Assembly (NCBI RefSeq): GCF_018687895.1
Contig: NZ_CP061307.1
Span: 62,001-126,000 of the forward strand
From: Polynucleobacter sp. JS-JIR-II-50
GTDB lineage: Bacteria > Pseudomonadota > Gammaproteobacteria > Burkholderiales > Burkholderiaceae
DNA: 64,000 nucleotides
Direction: 5' to 3'
The notes under the pieces were generated by a model that was given only the letters and a program-made list of their open reading frames with translations, was not told the DNA's origin and did not search any database. Below, piece after piece: positions 50,400 through 59,920 of this stretch. Each line of letters starts with the position of its first letter. Within the stretch, counting starts at the first letter, position 1. Made by a program: the position numbers and the translations under genes.

Positions 50400-50453
50400 T
50401 TTTAATATTCGACTAGGATATATTCCAACAACTTTTATTACTAAAAAGTCAGA

Positions 50454-50481
50454 TTGGAGTTAGGGCGCCTAAATGTATGAA
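50454..50481 (+). promoter_or_regulatory. candidate gltI promoter
   Basis: TTGGAG (50454-50459) and TATGAA (50476-50481) lie 16 bases apart in the 213-base gap before gltI. The palindrome at 50491-50504 would sit just after the predicted transcription start. Confidence 0.35.
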
Positions 50482-50490
50482 ATTAAGGGA

Positions 50491-50504
50491 TTAATCTAGA
50501 TTAA
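50491..50504. promoter_or_regulatory. 14-bp perfect palindrome, candidate operator of gltIJKL
   Basis: TTAATCTAGATTAA is a perfect 14-base palindrome 108 bases before the gltI ATG, in the intergenic region. Position just downstream of a candidate promoter suits a dimeric repressor. The regulator is unknown. Confidence 0.4.
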
Positions 50505-50612
50505 ACTGGAAATATCTGCTAAAAATACATGTTACGTGAGAGTATGGCCTAGTTTAGTCGTCTTAGATAACCCCTTATTAGTAATTAAGATCAACCATAG
50601 GTGAAGAGAATT

Positions 50613-51548
50613 ATGAAAAAAATGTTTATTAATATCCCGCCATTAAGTAAATTGACATGCTTGTTATCTCTTTCCTTATTGGTGGCTTCAACCGGCGCGT
50701 TGGCGGCTAGCCCAACGCTGGACAAAATTAAATCAAGTGGTGCGGTGACAATGGGCGTGCGCGAATCTTCCATTCCCATGTCCTATACCACTGGTGATAG
50801 CCGCTTTGATGGCTACCATGTTGAAATTTGCCGCATGATTCTGGGTGATATTAAAGACAAGTTGGGCATGAGCACCCTTCGCATTAATTACCAGCCGGTG
50901 ACATCTCAAAATCGCGTCCCTTTAGTACAAAATGGTACTGTTGATATTGAGTGCGGAACAACAACCAACAACACAAGCCGAGCTAAAGATGTTGGTTTTG
51001 CTAATACTCTTTACGTGGAAGAGGTTCGCATTGCAGTGAAGGCGAACTCTGGAATTACTTCAATCGCTCAACTGAATGGCAAGAAGGTAGCAACTACTAC
51101 CGGTACTACTTCTGTGCAGCTGTTGCGCAAAAATGAAAAGGCGACTGGCGTCAATTTTGATGAAGTATTTGGTAAGGATCATGCTGACAGCTTCTTGCTC
51201 TTAGAATCTGGTCGCGCCGATGCTTTTGTGATGGATGGCTCAATTTTGGCGGGTAATATCGCTAACTCAAAAAATCCAAAAGATTTCAAAATTGTTGGTG
51301 AAGTACTTAGTACTGAGCCAATTGCAATCATGGTCCGCAAGGATGACCCAGAATTTAAAGCCGCTGTAAATACTGCAATCGCTAAGATTGTTGCCAATGG
51401 CAAAATGCCTGGTCTGTGGAATAAGTGGTTCTTGTCACCAATTCCACCTAAGAATATTGTGGTTGGTCTCGAGCTTTCTCCAGCAACTAAAAATGCTTGG
51501 GCGAACTTGAATGACAAACCAGCAGAAGATTATCAGCAGAAAAAATAA
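50613..51548 (+). CDS. gltI: glutamate/aspartate ABC transporter substrate-binding protein
   Basis: A 311-residue periplasmic solute-binding protein family 3 member. After the signal peptide (to about residue 29, GALA-AS) the lobes contain SGAVTMGVRESSIPMSY, GYHVEICRMI, LVQNGTVDIECGTTTNNTSRAKDVGF and DGSILAGNIANSK, matching GltI/DEBP proteins for acidic amino acids. ATG at 50613 has AGGTGAAGAG before it; a GTG at 50601 is inside that site. Confidence 0.93.
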   Translation: MKKMFINIPPLSKLTCLLSLSLLVASTGALAASPTLDKIKSSGAVTMGVRESSIPMSYTTGDSRFDGYHVEICRMILGDIKDKLGMSTLRINYQPVTSQNRVPLVQNGTVDIECGTTTNNTSRAKDVGFANTLYVEEVRIAVKANSGITSIAQLNGKKVATTTGTTSVQLLRKNEKATGVNFDEVFGKDHADSFLLLESGRADAFVMDGSILAGNIANSKNPKDFKIVGEVLSTEPIAIMVRKDDPEFKAAVNTAIAKIVANGKMPGLWNKWFLSPIPPKNIVVGLELSPATKNAWANLNDKPAEDYQQKK

Positions 51549-51607
51549 TTAGCTGATTTTATTGCCCAGCATATCCGTAACTCTTCTTTTTCTGTTGGGT
51601 TGAAGTA

Positions 51608-52396
51608 ATGGCTTTAGACCTTGATATATTTTGTAAAAGCACTCTGGACGGAGAGGCGGTGGACCACTGCTTCTCCGCTTTATTGGGGCTTGGACAAAAC
51701 GCCGACCCAAGTTATTTAGACTGGCTTTTTAAGGCATGGGGCTGGACATTAGCAGTCTCGAGCTTGGCATTGGTTATCGCCATGGTCCTCGGAGCTGTAA
51801 TGGGGACGCTACGCACCTTGCCGGATACAGGCAGACTCAGTAGATCACTTGTGGCGCTATCAACGGCCTGGGTTGAGTTATTTAGAAATATTCCCGTCTT
51901 AGTGCAAGTATTTCTTTGGTACCACGTCATTCCTGCCTTTGTTTTGCCTTTGAAGGCGCTGCCTTCTTATTGGCTCGTTAGTATTGCACTTGGATTTTTT
52001 ACTTCGGCACGTATCGCTGAGCAGGTAAGAGCGGGAATTCATTCTCTTCCCAGTGGGCAACGTGCAGCCGCTATAGCGTTAGGACTGACTACACCGCAAA
52101 CCTATCGGTACGTTATTTTGCCGATGGCATTACGTATCGTGCTGCCTCCGCTTACCTCGGAGAGCATGAATATTATTAAAAATTCTTCAGTCGCTTTTGC
52201 GGTGTCTGTGCCTGAGCTCACCTTATTTGCGATGCAGGCACAAGAAGAAACATCACATGGCGTTGAGATTTACTTGGCGGTAACGGTTTTGTATGCCCTT
52301 TCAGCCTTCTCAGTAAATAGAGTGATGTCTTATATTGAAAAACGCACCAGAATTCCGGGTTTTATTGCCCCGAGTAACGATACGGGAGCTCATTAA
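51608..52396 (+). CDS. gltJ: glutamate/aspartate ABC transporter permease GltJ
   Basis: A 262-residue inner-membrane permease of the HisM/GltJ family. An N-terminal extension precedes five membrane helices; ELFRNIPVLVQVFLWYHVIP and the EAA loop EQVRAGIHSLPSGQRAAAIALGLT (residues 138-161) that docks the ATPase are present. It follows gltI by 59 bases. Confidence 0.93.
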   Translation: MALDLDIFCKSTLDGEAVDHCFSALLGLGQNADPSYLDWLFKAWGWTLAVSSLALVIAMVLGAVMGTLRTLPDTGRLSRSLVALSTAWVELFRNIPVLVQVFLWYHVIPAFVLPLKALPSYWLVSIALGFFTSARIAEQVRAGIHSLPSGQRAAAIALGLTTPQTYRYVILPMALRIVLPPLTSESMNIIKNSSVAFAVSVPELTLFAMQAQEETSHGVEIYLAVTVLYALSAFSVNRVMSYIEKRTRIPGFIAPSNDTGAH

Positions 52397-52419
52397 ATGC
52401 TTCTAATATGGGTGGCAAT

Positions 52420-53088
52420 ATGCTGAGTTTAGATTTGAGTTTTTACAATTGGGAACTCTTTACCAATTACATTCTGAAGGGCCTTCTCTTTAGTGTTCAA
52501 TTGACAGTAATTGCAACTGTCGGCGGAATCATAGCGGGAACATTTCTGGCTTTAATGCGACTTTCTGGAAAGCCGGCGTTAGTTTATCCCGCCACTTTTT
52601 ATGTCAACGTCATGCGATCTATTCCGCTGGTAATGGTCATTCTATGGTTCTTCTTGCTTATTCCGATGCTGATAGGCAGGCCGATCGGGGCAGATTTGTC
52701 GGCAACCATTACTTTTATTGCCTTTGAGGCAGCCTTTTTCTCGGAGATTGTGAGAGCGGGCATTCAGTCTGTGCCTAAAGGTCAAACTTATGCAGGCGAA
52801 GCGCTCGGTATGACTTACGGTCAAAATATGAGGCTAGTAGTTCTTCCTCAAGCTTTCCGCAACATGATCCCAGTCTTTATGACCCAGACCATCATTTTGT
52901 TCCAAGATACTTCCTTAGTTTATGCAATTGGAGCCTACGACTTATTGAAAGGCTTTGAAATTGCAGGTAAGAACTATGGACGCCCGATAGAGACGTATTT
53001 ACTGGCGGCTGTAACTTATTTCCTGATTTGCTTCTCGCTGTCAAAAGTAGTGCGTCTTATTCAGGCCAAGGTGGCGATCATTCGCTAA
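52420..53088 (+). CDS. gltK: glutamate/aspartate ABC transporter permease GltK
   Basis: A 222-residue second permease. NVMRSIPLVMVILWFFLLIP and the EAA loop SEIVRAGIQSVPKGQTYAGEALGM identify it. I chose ATG 52420, since GGGTGG lies five bases upstream; ATG 52408 would add four residues. It forms the membrane channel with GltJ. Confidence 0.92.
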   Translation: MLSLDLSFYNWELFTNYILKGLLFSVQLTVIATVGGIIAGTFLALMRLSGKPALVYPATFYVNVMRSIPLVMVILWFFLLIPMLIGRPIGADLSATITFIAFEAAFFSEIVRAGIQSVPKGQTYAGEALGMTYGQNMRLVVLPQAFRNMIPVFMTQTIILFQDTSLVYAIGAYDLLKGFEIAGKNYGRPIETYLLAAVTYFLICFSLSKVVRLIQAKVAIIR

Positions 53089-53122
53089 TCTTGTTAATCG
53101 AATGCTAAACAAATAATTCATC

Positions 53123-53857
53123 ATGATAGAACTTAGAAACGTTTCTAAATGGTACGGCTCTTTCCAGGTGCTAACGGATTGCTCTACCTCAATTAAAAAG
53201 GGTGAGGTGGTTGTTATTTGTGGACCTTCTGGCTCTGGAAAATCCACCCTGATTAAAACCATTAATGCGCTTGAGCCTTTTCAGGCTGGAGAGATTTCGG
53301 TTGATGGCATTGATTTACATGATCCTAAAACCAATTTACCTAAATTGCGTTCAAGGGTTGGCATGGTATTTCAGCACTTTGAGCTTTTCCCACACCTCAG
53401 CATCACTGAAAACCTCACTCTTTCACAAATGAAGGTATTGGGCCGCTCCGCCAGTGATGCCAAGGCGCATGGCTTAAAGTACTTAGAGCGTGTTGGTCTG
53501 ATCGCTCAAAAAGATAAATTTCCCGGTCAGTTATCAGGAGGACAACAACAGCGGGTTGCCATTGCTAGAGCACTGAGTATGGATCCTATTGTGATGCTTT
53601 TTGATGAGCCTACTTCTGCGCTAGACCCAGAGATGGTCGGGGAAGTTTTGGATGTGATGATCAAGCTTGCTAATGAAGGTATGACAATGTGTTGTGTTAC
53701 CCACGAGATGGGCTTTGCAAGAAAAGTGAGTCATCGCGTGATCTTTATGGATCAAGGTCGTATCGTAGAAGACTGCAGTAAGGCTGAATTCTTTGATAGA
53801 CCCGAAGCTCGCTCACCAAGGGCGAAAGAGTTCTTATCGAAAATTCTGGCTAACTAA
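53123..53857 (+). CDS. gltL: glutamate/aspartate ABC transporter ATPase GltL
   Basis: A 244-residue polar amino acid ABC ATPase. Walker [10 protein letters not shown] (about 36-44), Q-loop [12 protein letters not shown], signature [15 protein letters not shown], Walker [12 protein letters not shown] and switch VTHEMGFA are intact. It completes gltIJKL and ends 17 bases before the convergent protease gene without a terminator hairpin. Confidence 0.95.
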   Translation: MIELRNVSKWYGSFQVLTDCSTSIKKGEVVVICGPSGSGKSTLIKTINALEPFQAGEISVDGIDLHDPKTNLPKLRSRVGMVFQHFELFPHLSITENLTLSQMKVLGRSASDAKAHGLKYLERVGLIAQKDKFPGQLSGGQQQRVAIARALSMDPIVMLFDEPTSALDPEMVGEVLDVMIKLANEGMTMCCVTHEMGFARKVSHRVIFMDQGRIVEDCSKAEFFDRPEARSPRAKEFLSKILAN

Positions 53858-53874
53858 GTTTGAGATACCCTGGT

Positions 53875-55062
53875 CTAGTTGGCTTGCTGCTTAGGCTTTG
53901 GACGCTTTCCGGTTTGAGCGGTTAACTCCATCTCCTTGCCTTTACGCAAGATGGTCAGCTTAGCCTGGTTTCCGGGGGTAATTTGAGCGATTTGATTGAG
54001 CAAGCTGCGCACATCTTTAGTGGGCTTGTCATTTACGGCGATTAAAACATCTCCCGGCTTGACGCCACCCTTTGCTGCAGGGCCACCCTCAAGCACACCA
54101 GATATGAGAACGCCCTCAGCATTGGCAGGCAGCCCTAAGGACTCTGAGAGCTCTTTGGAGAGGTTCTGAGGCTCGACTCCTATCCATCCCCTAGTAACGC
54201 TGCCATTGGCTAGGATGGACTCCATAACTTGCTTGGCAAGATTGACGGGGATCGCAAAGCCAATGCCCATAGACCCGCCATTATTTGAGTAGATCGCAGT
54301 GTTTATGCCAATCAGATTTCCGCGGGTGTCAATCAGTGCGCCACCTGAGTTTCCGGGGTTAATTGCTGCATCGGTTTGAATAAAGTTTTCAAAGGTATTG
54401 ATGCCTACGTGATCGCGGCCTAAAGCGGAAACAATCCCGGAGGTGACTGTTTGTCCAACGCCAAATGGATTGCCAATAGCTAGAACCACATCACCCACAT
54501 GCACAGACTCCACTTTGCCCAGTGTAATTGGGGTAGGTAATTTTTTGGCTTCAATTTTCAATACGGCAATGTCAGTTTCTGGGTCGCTACCAATCACTTG
54601 CGCTTTTACTTTTCGACCATCTGATAAAGCCACATCAATGTCATCCGCATCGCTAATGACATGATGATTGGTGAGGATGTAGCCTTCGGGGCTGACTAAG
54701 ACCCCTGAACCCAGGCTTGAGCTAGGCTCTTCCTCTGGTGGCTGATCACCAAAAAAGAATTTAAATAAAGGATCTGCAGAATTTGGGTTTCCACCCTTTC
54801 GAGTCTTTGGCTTAGCGGAGGCTTTGCTTGTAAAAATGTTGACGACCGCTGGCATTGAGCGCTTCACAGCCTCGTGATACGAACCAGGGCTCAGTTGCCC
54901 GTCATAGTTGCTTTCTTTTAGCGAGACCGTATCAACCAAAGAACCTACCCTAGACTCTGAAAGCCACTCAGGTTTTAATGTGGCAACAATAAACAAAGCT
55001 GCCAACATCACAGTAACTGCTTGTGCAAATAAGAGCCAATATTTTTGGAGGGAAGAATGCAT
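53875..55062 (-). CDS. membrane-anchored DegS/DegQ-like serine protease
   Basis: A 395-residue HtrA-family periplasmic protease. An N-terminal membrane helix (about 9-29) without cleavage site anchors it, the trypsin-like domain has the triad His134 (TNHHVIS), Asp164 (TDIAVLKI) and Ser239 (NPGNSGGAL), and one PDZ domain follows (about 285-380, GWIGVEPQ, GGPAAKGGVKPGDVLIAVN). One PDZ domain plus an anchor is the DegS/AlgW layout, whose known job is to cut an anti-sigma factor under envelope stress. A 10-base gap links it to the upstream glycosyltransferase gene. Confidence 0.93.
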   Translation of the reverse strand: MHSSLQKYWLLFAQAVTVMLAALFIVATLKPEWLSESRVGSLVDTVSLKESNYDGQLSPGSYHEAVKRSMPAVVNIFTSKASAKPKTRKGGNPNSADPLFKFFFGDQPPEEEPSSSLGSGVLVSPEGYILTNHHVISDADDIDVALSDGRKVKAQVIGSDPETDIAVLKIEAKKLPTPITLGKVESVHVGDVVLAIGNPFGVGQTVTSGIVSALGRDHVGINTFENFIQTDAAINPGNSGGALIDTRGNLIGINTAIYSNNGGSMGIGFAIPVNLAKQVMESILANGSVTRGWIGVEPQNLSKELSESLGLPANAEGVLISGVLEGGPAAKGGVKPGDVLIAVNDKPTKDVRSLLNQIAQITPGNQAKLTILRKGKEMELTAQTGKRPKPKQQAN

Positions 55063-55072
55063 CTGGATCGTT

Positions 55073-57304
55073 TTATTGGCGAATTTGTTGAATGAGGAAA
55101 TCTTCCAAAGCCCTAATAGGCTCTAAGTCATCAAATAAGATTGTTTTAGATTCCGTAATCTTTTCTTTATAGGAATTTAGTAAATGGTGATTTTGAATTA
55201 ACTCTACTACCAAATCAACATAAGCACTATCCGATTGACACACAAGGTCTTCAAGCCCAATGCGATTGAGGATTGCACTTGCAAGCCGACCCCGCATTCT
55301 GCTGCCCTCAATAGTGACTATGGGCAAGTCGCATATTAAAGCTTGCATCGCTGTATTGAATCCTGAAAATCCTATAGTGTCTAAATATAAGTCTGCTTTT
55401 TGCATAAGCCCATAAAACTCTTCCTTTCGAAGAAAGGGAATAAAGCGCAGAAACTGACTGGCATCGAGTTTTGCATGAGCAAAGGCAGTCTGAAGGCGCT
55501 CTCTCAAGATGGATGTGAGATTTTCATCAAAGTCAAAGAAGACAAATTGACATTGACCTAGTTTCTTGGCAATTTCCACAAATATAGAGTCATGGTTTGG
55601 GTTGTACTTTGATGGCGAGCCCGCACATAGCAGTATTGGTAACGAGGGGTTAATTCCAAGGCTGGCAAGATCCGGTGCTATAGCGGCTACTTCCTCCTGT
55701 TGAATATGGGTACCTAAGTTTGGTAGCTGAATTAATGCTTCACTATAGAAACTGTTTGCATTCTCAGGTTCGAGTAGCTCGGCTGATAAATAGAAGTCTA
55801 TTGTGGGGAGGCCAGTAGATTCAGGATGACCCCAACTGGCAATTTGGACCGGGGCTAAGCGTAGGCAGGCGAGCCCCTTGCTGGTGGTATCCATACCAAT
55901 TTCTGGATAGAGCAGTACATCTAGATTCTGTTTTGCGATCACTTGAGCTGCCCTTTGAGCAGAGTTACCGCAGTTGATGTAGTTCGCAGTCTTCTCTTTG
56001 GCTAATTCTGTCTCGCTATCTTCTACGCCGTTGGTATTGAAGATTTGTATCTCAAATTGATCTGGGTTTAAGGACATCACCCAGCCCTTGGTGATGGCAT
56101 CCCATACGGGATGTTTGCAAAAATATTTACTCACTATCCCAATCTTGATTTTTTGAACGTCTTTCGCTGTTGCGGCAGGCTTAACAAGGTTATTTTGAAT
56201 AATCTTTGCGTGCTCTACGCAAACTTTTCCATACTGGCTCAATAGGGAAGCGTTATTTTCATCTTGATAGGCTAAATAAAAAGGATGCTTGCCAAGAATG
56301 CCCTCTATTTTTTCTGTCGCCGCTCTTTTAGAGGTTGTCCCCTCCAATATATCCAGCTGTCTTGTAAAAGCTTTCCTTGATTTTTGCAATTCTTCTTTGC
56401 TTTTGTAGACCTTAGGTATTTGGGCAATAGCTAATGCAAATTGTGCTTCGATGTTTTGGGGATTGAGCTCTAGTGATTTGGCCAGATAAGTTTTTGCAAG
56501 ATCAGCATCGCCGGTGTCGTAATAGATTTCACCTAATAAATAGTAGGTTTGCGGATGATTTGAATTGATCTTCAATGCATGCTGATAACAATCGATAGCT
56601 GTGCTGAACTGTTTTGCCTTCTTAAGACTGGTGCCAAAATTTAAACACGCATCTAAATAGCTACTATTAATTTGCAGGGCGCGCTCAAAACATTGAAATG
56701 CATCTTGATACAGATCTAATTGAGTAAGCGCATTCCCTAGGCTATTCCATGCAGCTGCTAGATTGGGATTGACTGCCAAGGCTTTTTCAAAAAGAGGTAT
56801 CGCCTTTTGGGGGCCTCCCTCTTCCAGGATGATGACGCCTTGATTGCTAAAGGCTTCGGCATAATCGGGGCGCAGTAAAAGAGCTTGTTGATAAGCGTCA
56901 ATGGCTTCTAGATTTCTATCTAAACCCTTTAAAGCATTGCCACGATTATTGTGCGCCTCGGGAATGTTGGGATTGCTACTAATGGCTAAATCAAAACACT
57001 CAAGCGCTGATTGAAAATTAAATATTGCATTGTGTACAAGCCCAAGATTGCTTAATGTTTGTGCTGAGTTAGGTGCCAGTTCATTCGCGCTCTTGAGAAA
57101 GCGTAATGCATTTTGGCATTCATTTTTTTGATATGCGCGGATGCCTAAAATATTTAGGGCATCAACGTTCTTTACATCAAGTAAGTGCGCTTGTAAAAAA
57201 AGTCTGTCTGCTTCTTCAGACTTTCCTTGTTGTAGCAATCGCAAACCATTCTGAAAAATGAGTTGCGATTGCTCCTGCGCTTCTTGAGGAGAGTAATTAG
57301 ACAA
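55073..57304 (-). CDS. TPR-SPINDLY/OGT-like glycosyltransferase (GT41)
   Basis: A 743-residue cytoplasmic protein. Residues about 10-300 hold TPR units (AHNNRGNALKGLDRNLEAIDAYQQ, AAWNSLGNALTQLDLYQDAF). The C-terminal GT41 part has His398 in SKYFCKHPVW, Lys566 in GSPSKYNPN, and DTIGFSGFNTAMQALICDLPIV (its span about residues 640-661); these correspond to the conserved His, UDP-contacting Lys and sugar-nucleotide region of OGT. Related enzymes add GlcNAc or fucose to Ser/Thr; here donor and target are unknown. The only start that keeps the first TPR is TTG at 57304, one base after the mscL stop and without a Shine-Dalgarno, so it is probably coupled. Confidence 0.88.
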   Translation of the reverse strand: MSNYSPQEAQEQSQLIFQNGLRLLQQGKSEEADRLFLQAHLLDVKNVDALNILGIRAYQKNECQNALRFLKSANELAPNSAQTLSNLGLVHNAIFNFQSALECFDLAISSNPNIPEAHNNRGNALKGLDRNLEAIDAYQQALLLRPDYAEAFSNQGVIILEEGGPQKAIPLFEKALAVNPNLAAAWNSLGNALTQLDLYQDAFQCFERALQINSSYLDACLNFGTSLKKAKQFSTAIDCYQHALKINSNHPQTYYLLGEIYYDTGDADLAKTYLAKSLELNPQNIEAQFALAIAQIPKVYKSKEELQKSRKAFTRQLDILEGTTSKRAATEKIEGILGKHPFYLAYQDENNASLLSQYGKVCVEHAKIIQNNLVKPAATAKDVQKIKIGIVSKYFCKHPVWDAITKGWVMSLNPDQFEIQIFNTNGVEDSETELAKEKTANYINCGNSAQRAAQVIAKQNLDVLLYPEIGMDTTSKGLACLRLAPVQIASWGHPESTGLPTIDFYLSAELLEPENANSFYSEALIQLPNLGTHIQQEEVAAIAPDLASLGINPSLPILLCAGSPSKYNPNHDSIFVEIAKKLGQCQFVFFDFDENLTSILRERLQTAFAHAKLDASQFLRFIPFLRKEEFYGLMQKADLYLDTIGFSGFNTAMQALICDLPIVTIEGSRMRGRLASAILNRIGLEDLVCQSDSAYVDLVVELIQNHHLLNSYKEKITESKTILFDDLEPIRALEDFLIQQIRQ

Positions 57305-57305
57305 A

Positions 57306-57728
57306 TTATTTTTTTAGACTGTCGCGAATTTCACGAAGCAAAACCACATCCTCTGGAACAGGGGGAGGGGGAGGGGCATCCATGAGACGGATCTTATTAA
57401 CTACTTTGACCATCTGGAAGATGACAAAGGCTAAAAGGATGAAATTGATGGAAATAGTGATGAAATTGCCATAGGCAAAGATGGGCACCCCCGCTTTTTT
57501 GAGCGCATCAAAGGTTCTGGGTACGCCATCTGGAACATGTCCTAGGACAATAAATAGGTTGGTAAAGTCGATATGACCTCCCAAAAGGGTCGAAATAACA
57601 GGCATAACGATGTCATTTACCAGGGAATCCACGATTTTCCCGAAGGCGCCGCCAATAATGACACCCACCGCCAAATCGATCACATTGCCCTTTACGGCAA
57701 AGTCCCGAAACTCCTTTAAAACGCTCAT
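57306..57728 (-). CDS. mscL: large-conductance mechanosensitive channel
   Basis: A 140-residue pentameric channel that opens on membrane tension during osmotic downshock. [39 protein letters not shown] starts it (residues 1-39: N-terminal helix and TM1), TM2 lies near residues 75-105 and the C-terminal bundle contains [30 protein letters not shown] precedes the ATG. It leads the mscL-glycosyltransferase-protease operon. Confidence 0.96.
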   Translation of the reverse strand: MSVLKEFRDFAVKGNVIDLAVGVIIGGAFGKIVDSLVNDIVMPVISTLLGGHIDFTNLFIVLGHVPDGVPRTFDALKKAGVPIFAYGNFITISINFILLAFVIFQMVKVVNKIRLMDAPPPPPVPEDVVLLREIRDSLKK

Positions 57729-57785
57729 AAATGCCCTCCTTTTTGTTTAGATCCCGATTAACCCGAGATTAACCCCATAACTTTC

Positions 57786-57813
57786 TTGCTTACCCCACTT
57801 TTTACTTTAAAAT
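57786..57813 (+). promoter_or_regulatory. candidate petABC promoter
   Basis: TTGCTT (57786-57791) and TAAAAT (57808-57813) are 16 bases apart, 53 bases before the petA ATG. The -10 matches at 5 of 6 positions. The 137-base gap must also hold the opposite mscL promoter. Confidence 0.45.
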
Positions 57814-57865
57814 CCTACCTTTAAGCAATTTCCACCCATAAATACCCTTTCTAGGAATTTTGTAA

Positions 57866-58468
57866 ATGAGTGACAAGCCCTGTATGGACAAGGATCGCCG
57901 TAACTGGTTGATCGCCACATCGGCGGTTGGTGGCGTAGGTGCAGCCGCAGCCCTTTACCCTTTTGTAGACAGTTTTGAGCCTTCTGAGCGTGCAAAAGCC
58001 GCTGGAGCTGCTGTTGAAATCGATATCTCTGGCATGCAGCCAGATGAAATGAGAATGGTGGAGTGGCGCGGTAAGCCTGTTTGGGTAGTTCGTCGTACAC
58101 CTGAGCAAGTTGCTGAGTTGTCCAAAATTGATAGCGAATTAGCTGATCCGAATTCATTGCGTGACCCATCCCAATTCACTCCTCCTTATGCGCAGAATCA
58201 ATGGCGCTCGATTAAGCCTGAGTACCTCGTAGTGGTTGGTATTTGCACCCATTTGGGCTGCTCTCCAACACCAAAATTTGAATCCGGTGCTCAGCCATCC
58301 CTGCCAAACACTTGGCCAGGTGGTTTCCTCTGCCCATGTCATGGTTCCACATTTGATATGGCAGGCCGTGTATTTAAGAACAAACCAGCCCCAGATAATC
58401 TTGAAGTGCCGCCGCATATGTATTTGAGCGACACCAAGATTCTGATTGGCGACGATAAGAAGGCCTAA
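57866..58468 (+). CDS. petA: ubiquinol-cytochrome c reductase Rieske iron-sulfur subunit
   Basis: A 200-residue subunit of complex III that carries electrons from ubiquinol to cytochrome c1. A twin-arginine signal-anchor (DRRNWLIATSAVGG, residues 11-24) routes it through Tat. The 2Fe-2S ligands are in CTHLGC (Cys127, His129) and CPCHGS (Cys156, His159), with Cys132 and Cys158 forming the stabilising disulfide. First gene of petABC. Confidence 0.97.
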   Translation: MSDKPCMDKDRRNWLIATSAVGGVGAAAALYPFVDSFEPSERAKAAGAAVEIDISGMQPDEMRMVEWRGKPVWVVRRTPEQVAELSKIDSELADPNSLRDPSQFTPPYAQNQWRSIKPEYLVVVGICTHLGCSPTPKFESGAQPSLPNTWPGGFLCPCHGSTFDMAGRVFKNKPAPDNLEVPPHMYLSDTKILIGDDKKA

Positions 58469-58478
58469 GGAGAGATAA

Positions 58479-59879
58479 ATGGCATTCCAAGAAAAACAAG
58501 TCCCAGCAGACGCCTCCGCGGCCCAAAAGTTAATGGCTTGGGTTGACTCACGTCTACCTGTAACAGAAGCATTTAAGCGTCACATGAGCGAGTATTACGC
58601 GCCGAAGAATTTAAATTTCTTCTACATTTTTGGCGCATTAGCTATCGTAGTATTGGTAAACCAAATACTTACCGGTATTTTCTTGACCATGAACTACAAG
58701 CCTGATGCTGCAAAGGCTTTTGAGTCAGTTGAATACATCATGCGTGAAGTTCCATGGGGCTGGATGATTCGCTATATGCACTCCACTGGCGCATCTATGT
58801 TCTTTGTGGTGGTTTATATGCATATGTTCCGTGGCTTGATCTACGGCTCTTATCGCAAGCCGCGTGAACTCATTTGGATCTTCGGTTGCGCAATTTTCTT
58901 ATGTTTAATGGGTGAAGCATTCTTCGGTTACTTGCTCCCATGGGGTCAAATGTCCTATTGGGGCGCTCAAGTGATTGTGAACTTGTTCTCCGCAATTCCA
59001 TTCGTTGGCCCAGATCTATCCTTATGGTTGCGTGGCGACTATGTTGTGGGTGATGCAACCCTCAATCGTTTCTTCGCATTCCATGTGATTGCAATTCCAT
59101 TGGTATTGGTTGGCTTGGTTGCAGCCCATATTTTGGCTCTGCATGAAGTGGGTTCAAACAATCCAGATGGCGTTGAAATTAAAGAAAACTTGGATGCAAA
59201 TGGCCACCCAGTGGACGGCATTCCATTCCACCCTTACTACAGCGTGCATGATGTGATGTACTTGGGCGGCTTCCTGATGGTGTTTGCATGTATCGTGTTC
59301 TTTGCACCAGAGATGGGTGGTTACTTCCTCGAAGCCAATAACTTCATCCCTGCAAATCCATTACAAACGCCTCCGCATATTGCTCCGGTTTGGTATTTCA
59401 CGCCGTTCTACTCAATGTTGCGTGCAACTACAACGAACTTCTTATTGCCTTTATGGATCTTCCTGGCAGTCATTCTGGGAATGTTTGCTCTGAAGAGTAA
59501 AAACCTTAAGGTGAAGGGCGCATGCGCTGCAATCGCTCTCGTGTTAGCAGCTGGCTTCTACTTATTTGATGCTAAGTTCTGGGGTGTTGTGATCATGGGC
59601 GGTTCTGTTGTGATCATGTTCTTCTTACCTTGGCTTGATAACTCACCAGTGAAGTCCATTCGCTATCGCCCACATTTCCATAAATATATTTATGGCGTAT
59701 TTGTGGTGAGCTTTGTGATCTTGGGTTACTTAGGTATTCAACCACCATCACCAGTGTTTGAAAAGATTTCTCAGGTATGCACTATTTATTATCTGGGCTT
59801 CTTCTTAGGAATGCCGTTCTGGAGCACGCTTGGTAAATTTAAGCCGGTTCCAACACGCGTTACTTTTAAGTCCCATTAA
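58479..59879 (+). CDS. petB: cytochrome b of the bc1 complex
   Basis: A 466-residue integral membrane protein with two b-type haems and the quinol sites Qo and Qi. RYMHSTGASMFFVVVYMHMFRG has the first haem histidines, FHVIAIPLVLVGLVAAHILALHEVGSNNP (described by residues 204-232) the second set; the Qo motif PEW is here seen as APVWYFTPFYSMLR. Eight helices, with a long C-terminal membrane extension typical of Betaproteobacteria. AAGGAGAG precedes the ATG. Confidence 0.97.
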   Translation: MAFQEKQVPADASAAQKLMAWVDSRLPVTEAFKRHMSEYYAPKNLNFFYIFGALAIVVLVNQILTGIFLTMNYKPDAAKAFESVEYIMREVPWGWMIRYMHSTGASMFFVVVYMHMFRGLIYGSYRKPRELIWIFGCAIFLCLMGEAFFGYLLPWGQMSYWGAQVIVNLFSAIPFVGPDLSLWLRGDYVVGDATLNRFFAFHVIAIPLVLVGLVAAHILALHEVGSNNPDGVEIKENLDANGHPVDGIPFHPYYSVHDVMYLGGFLMVFACIVFFAPEMGGYFLEANNFIPANPLQTPPHIAPVWYFTPFYSMLRATTTNFLLPLWIFLAVILGMFALKSKNLKVKGACAAIALVLAAGFYLFDAKFWGVVIMGGSVVIMFFLPWLDNSPVKSIRYRPHFHKYIYGVFVVSFVILGYLGIQPPSPVFEKISQVCTIYYLGFFLGMPFWSTLGKFKPVPTRVTFKSH

Positions 59880-59920
59880 TTCACGCCTGAGATACTGGCA
59901 AAGAGAAATTAGGAATTAGC

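Noticed and set aside
57807..58169. Minus-strand frames opposite petA
   Set aside because: They are antisense to the conserved Rieske gene and show no recognisable protein features.
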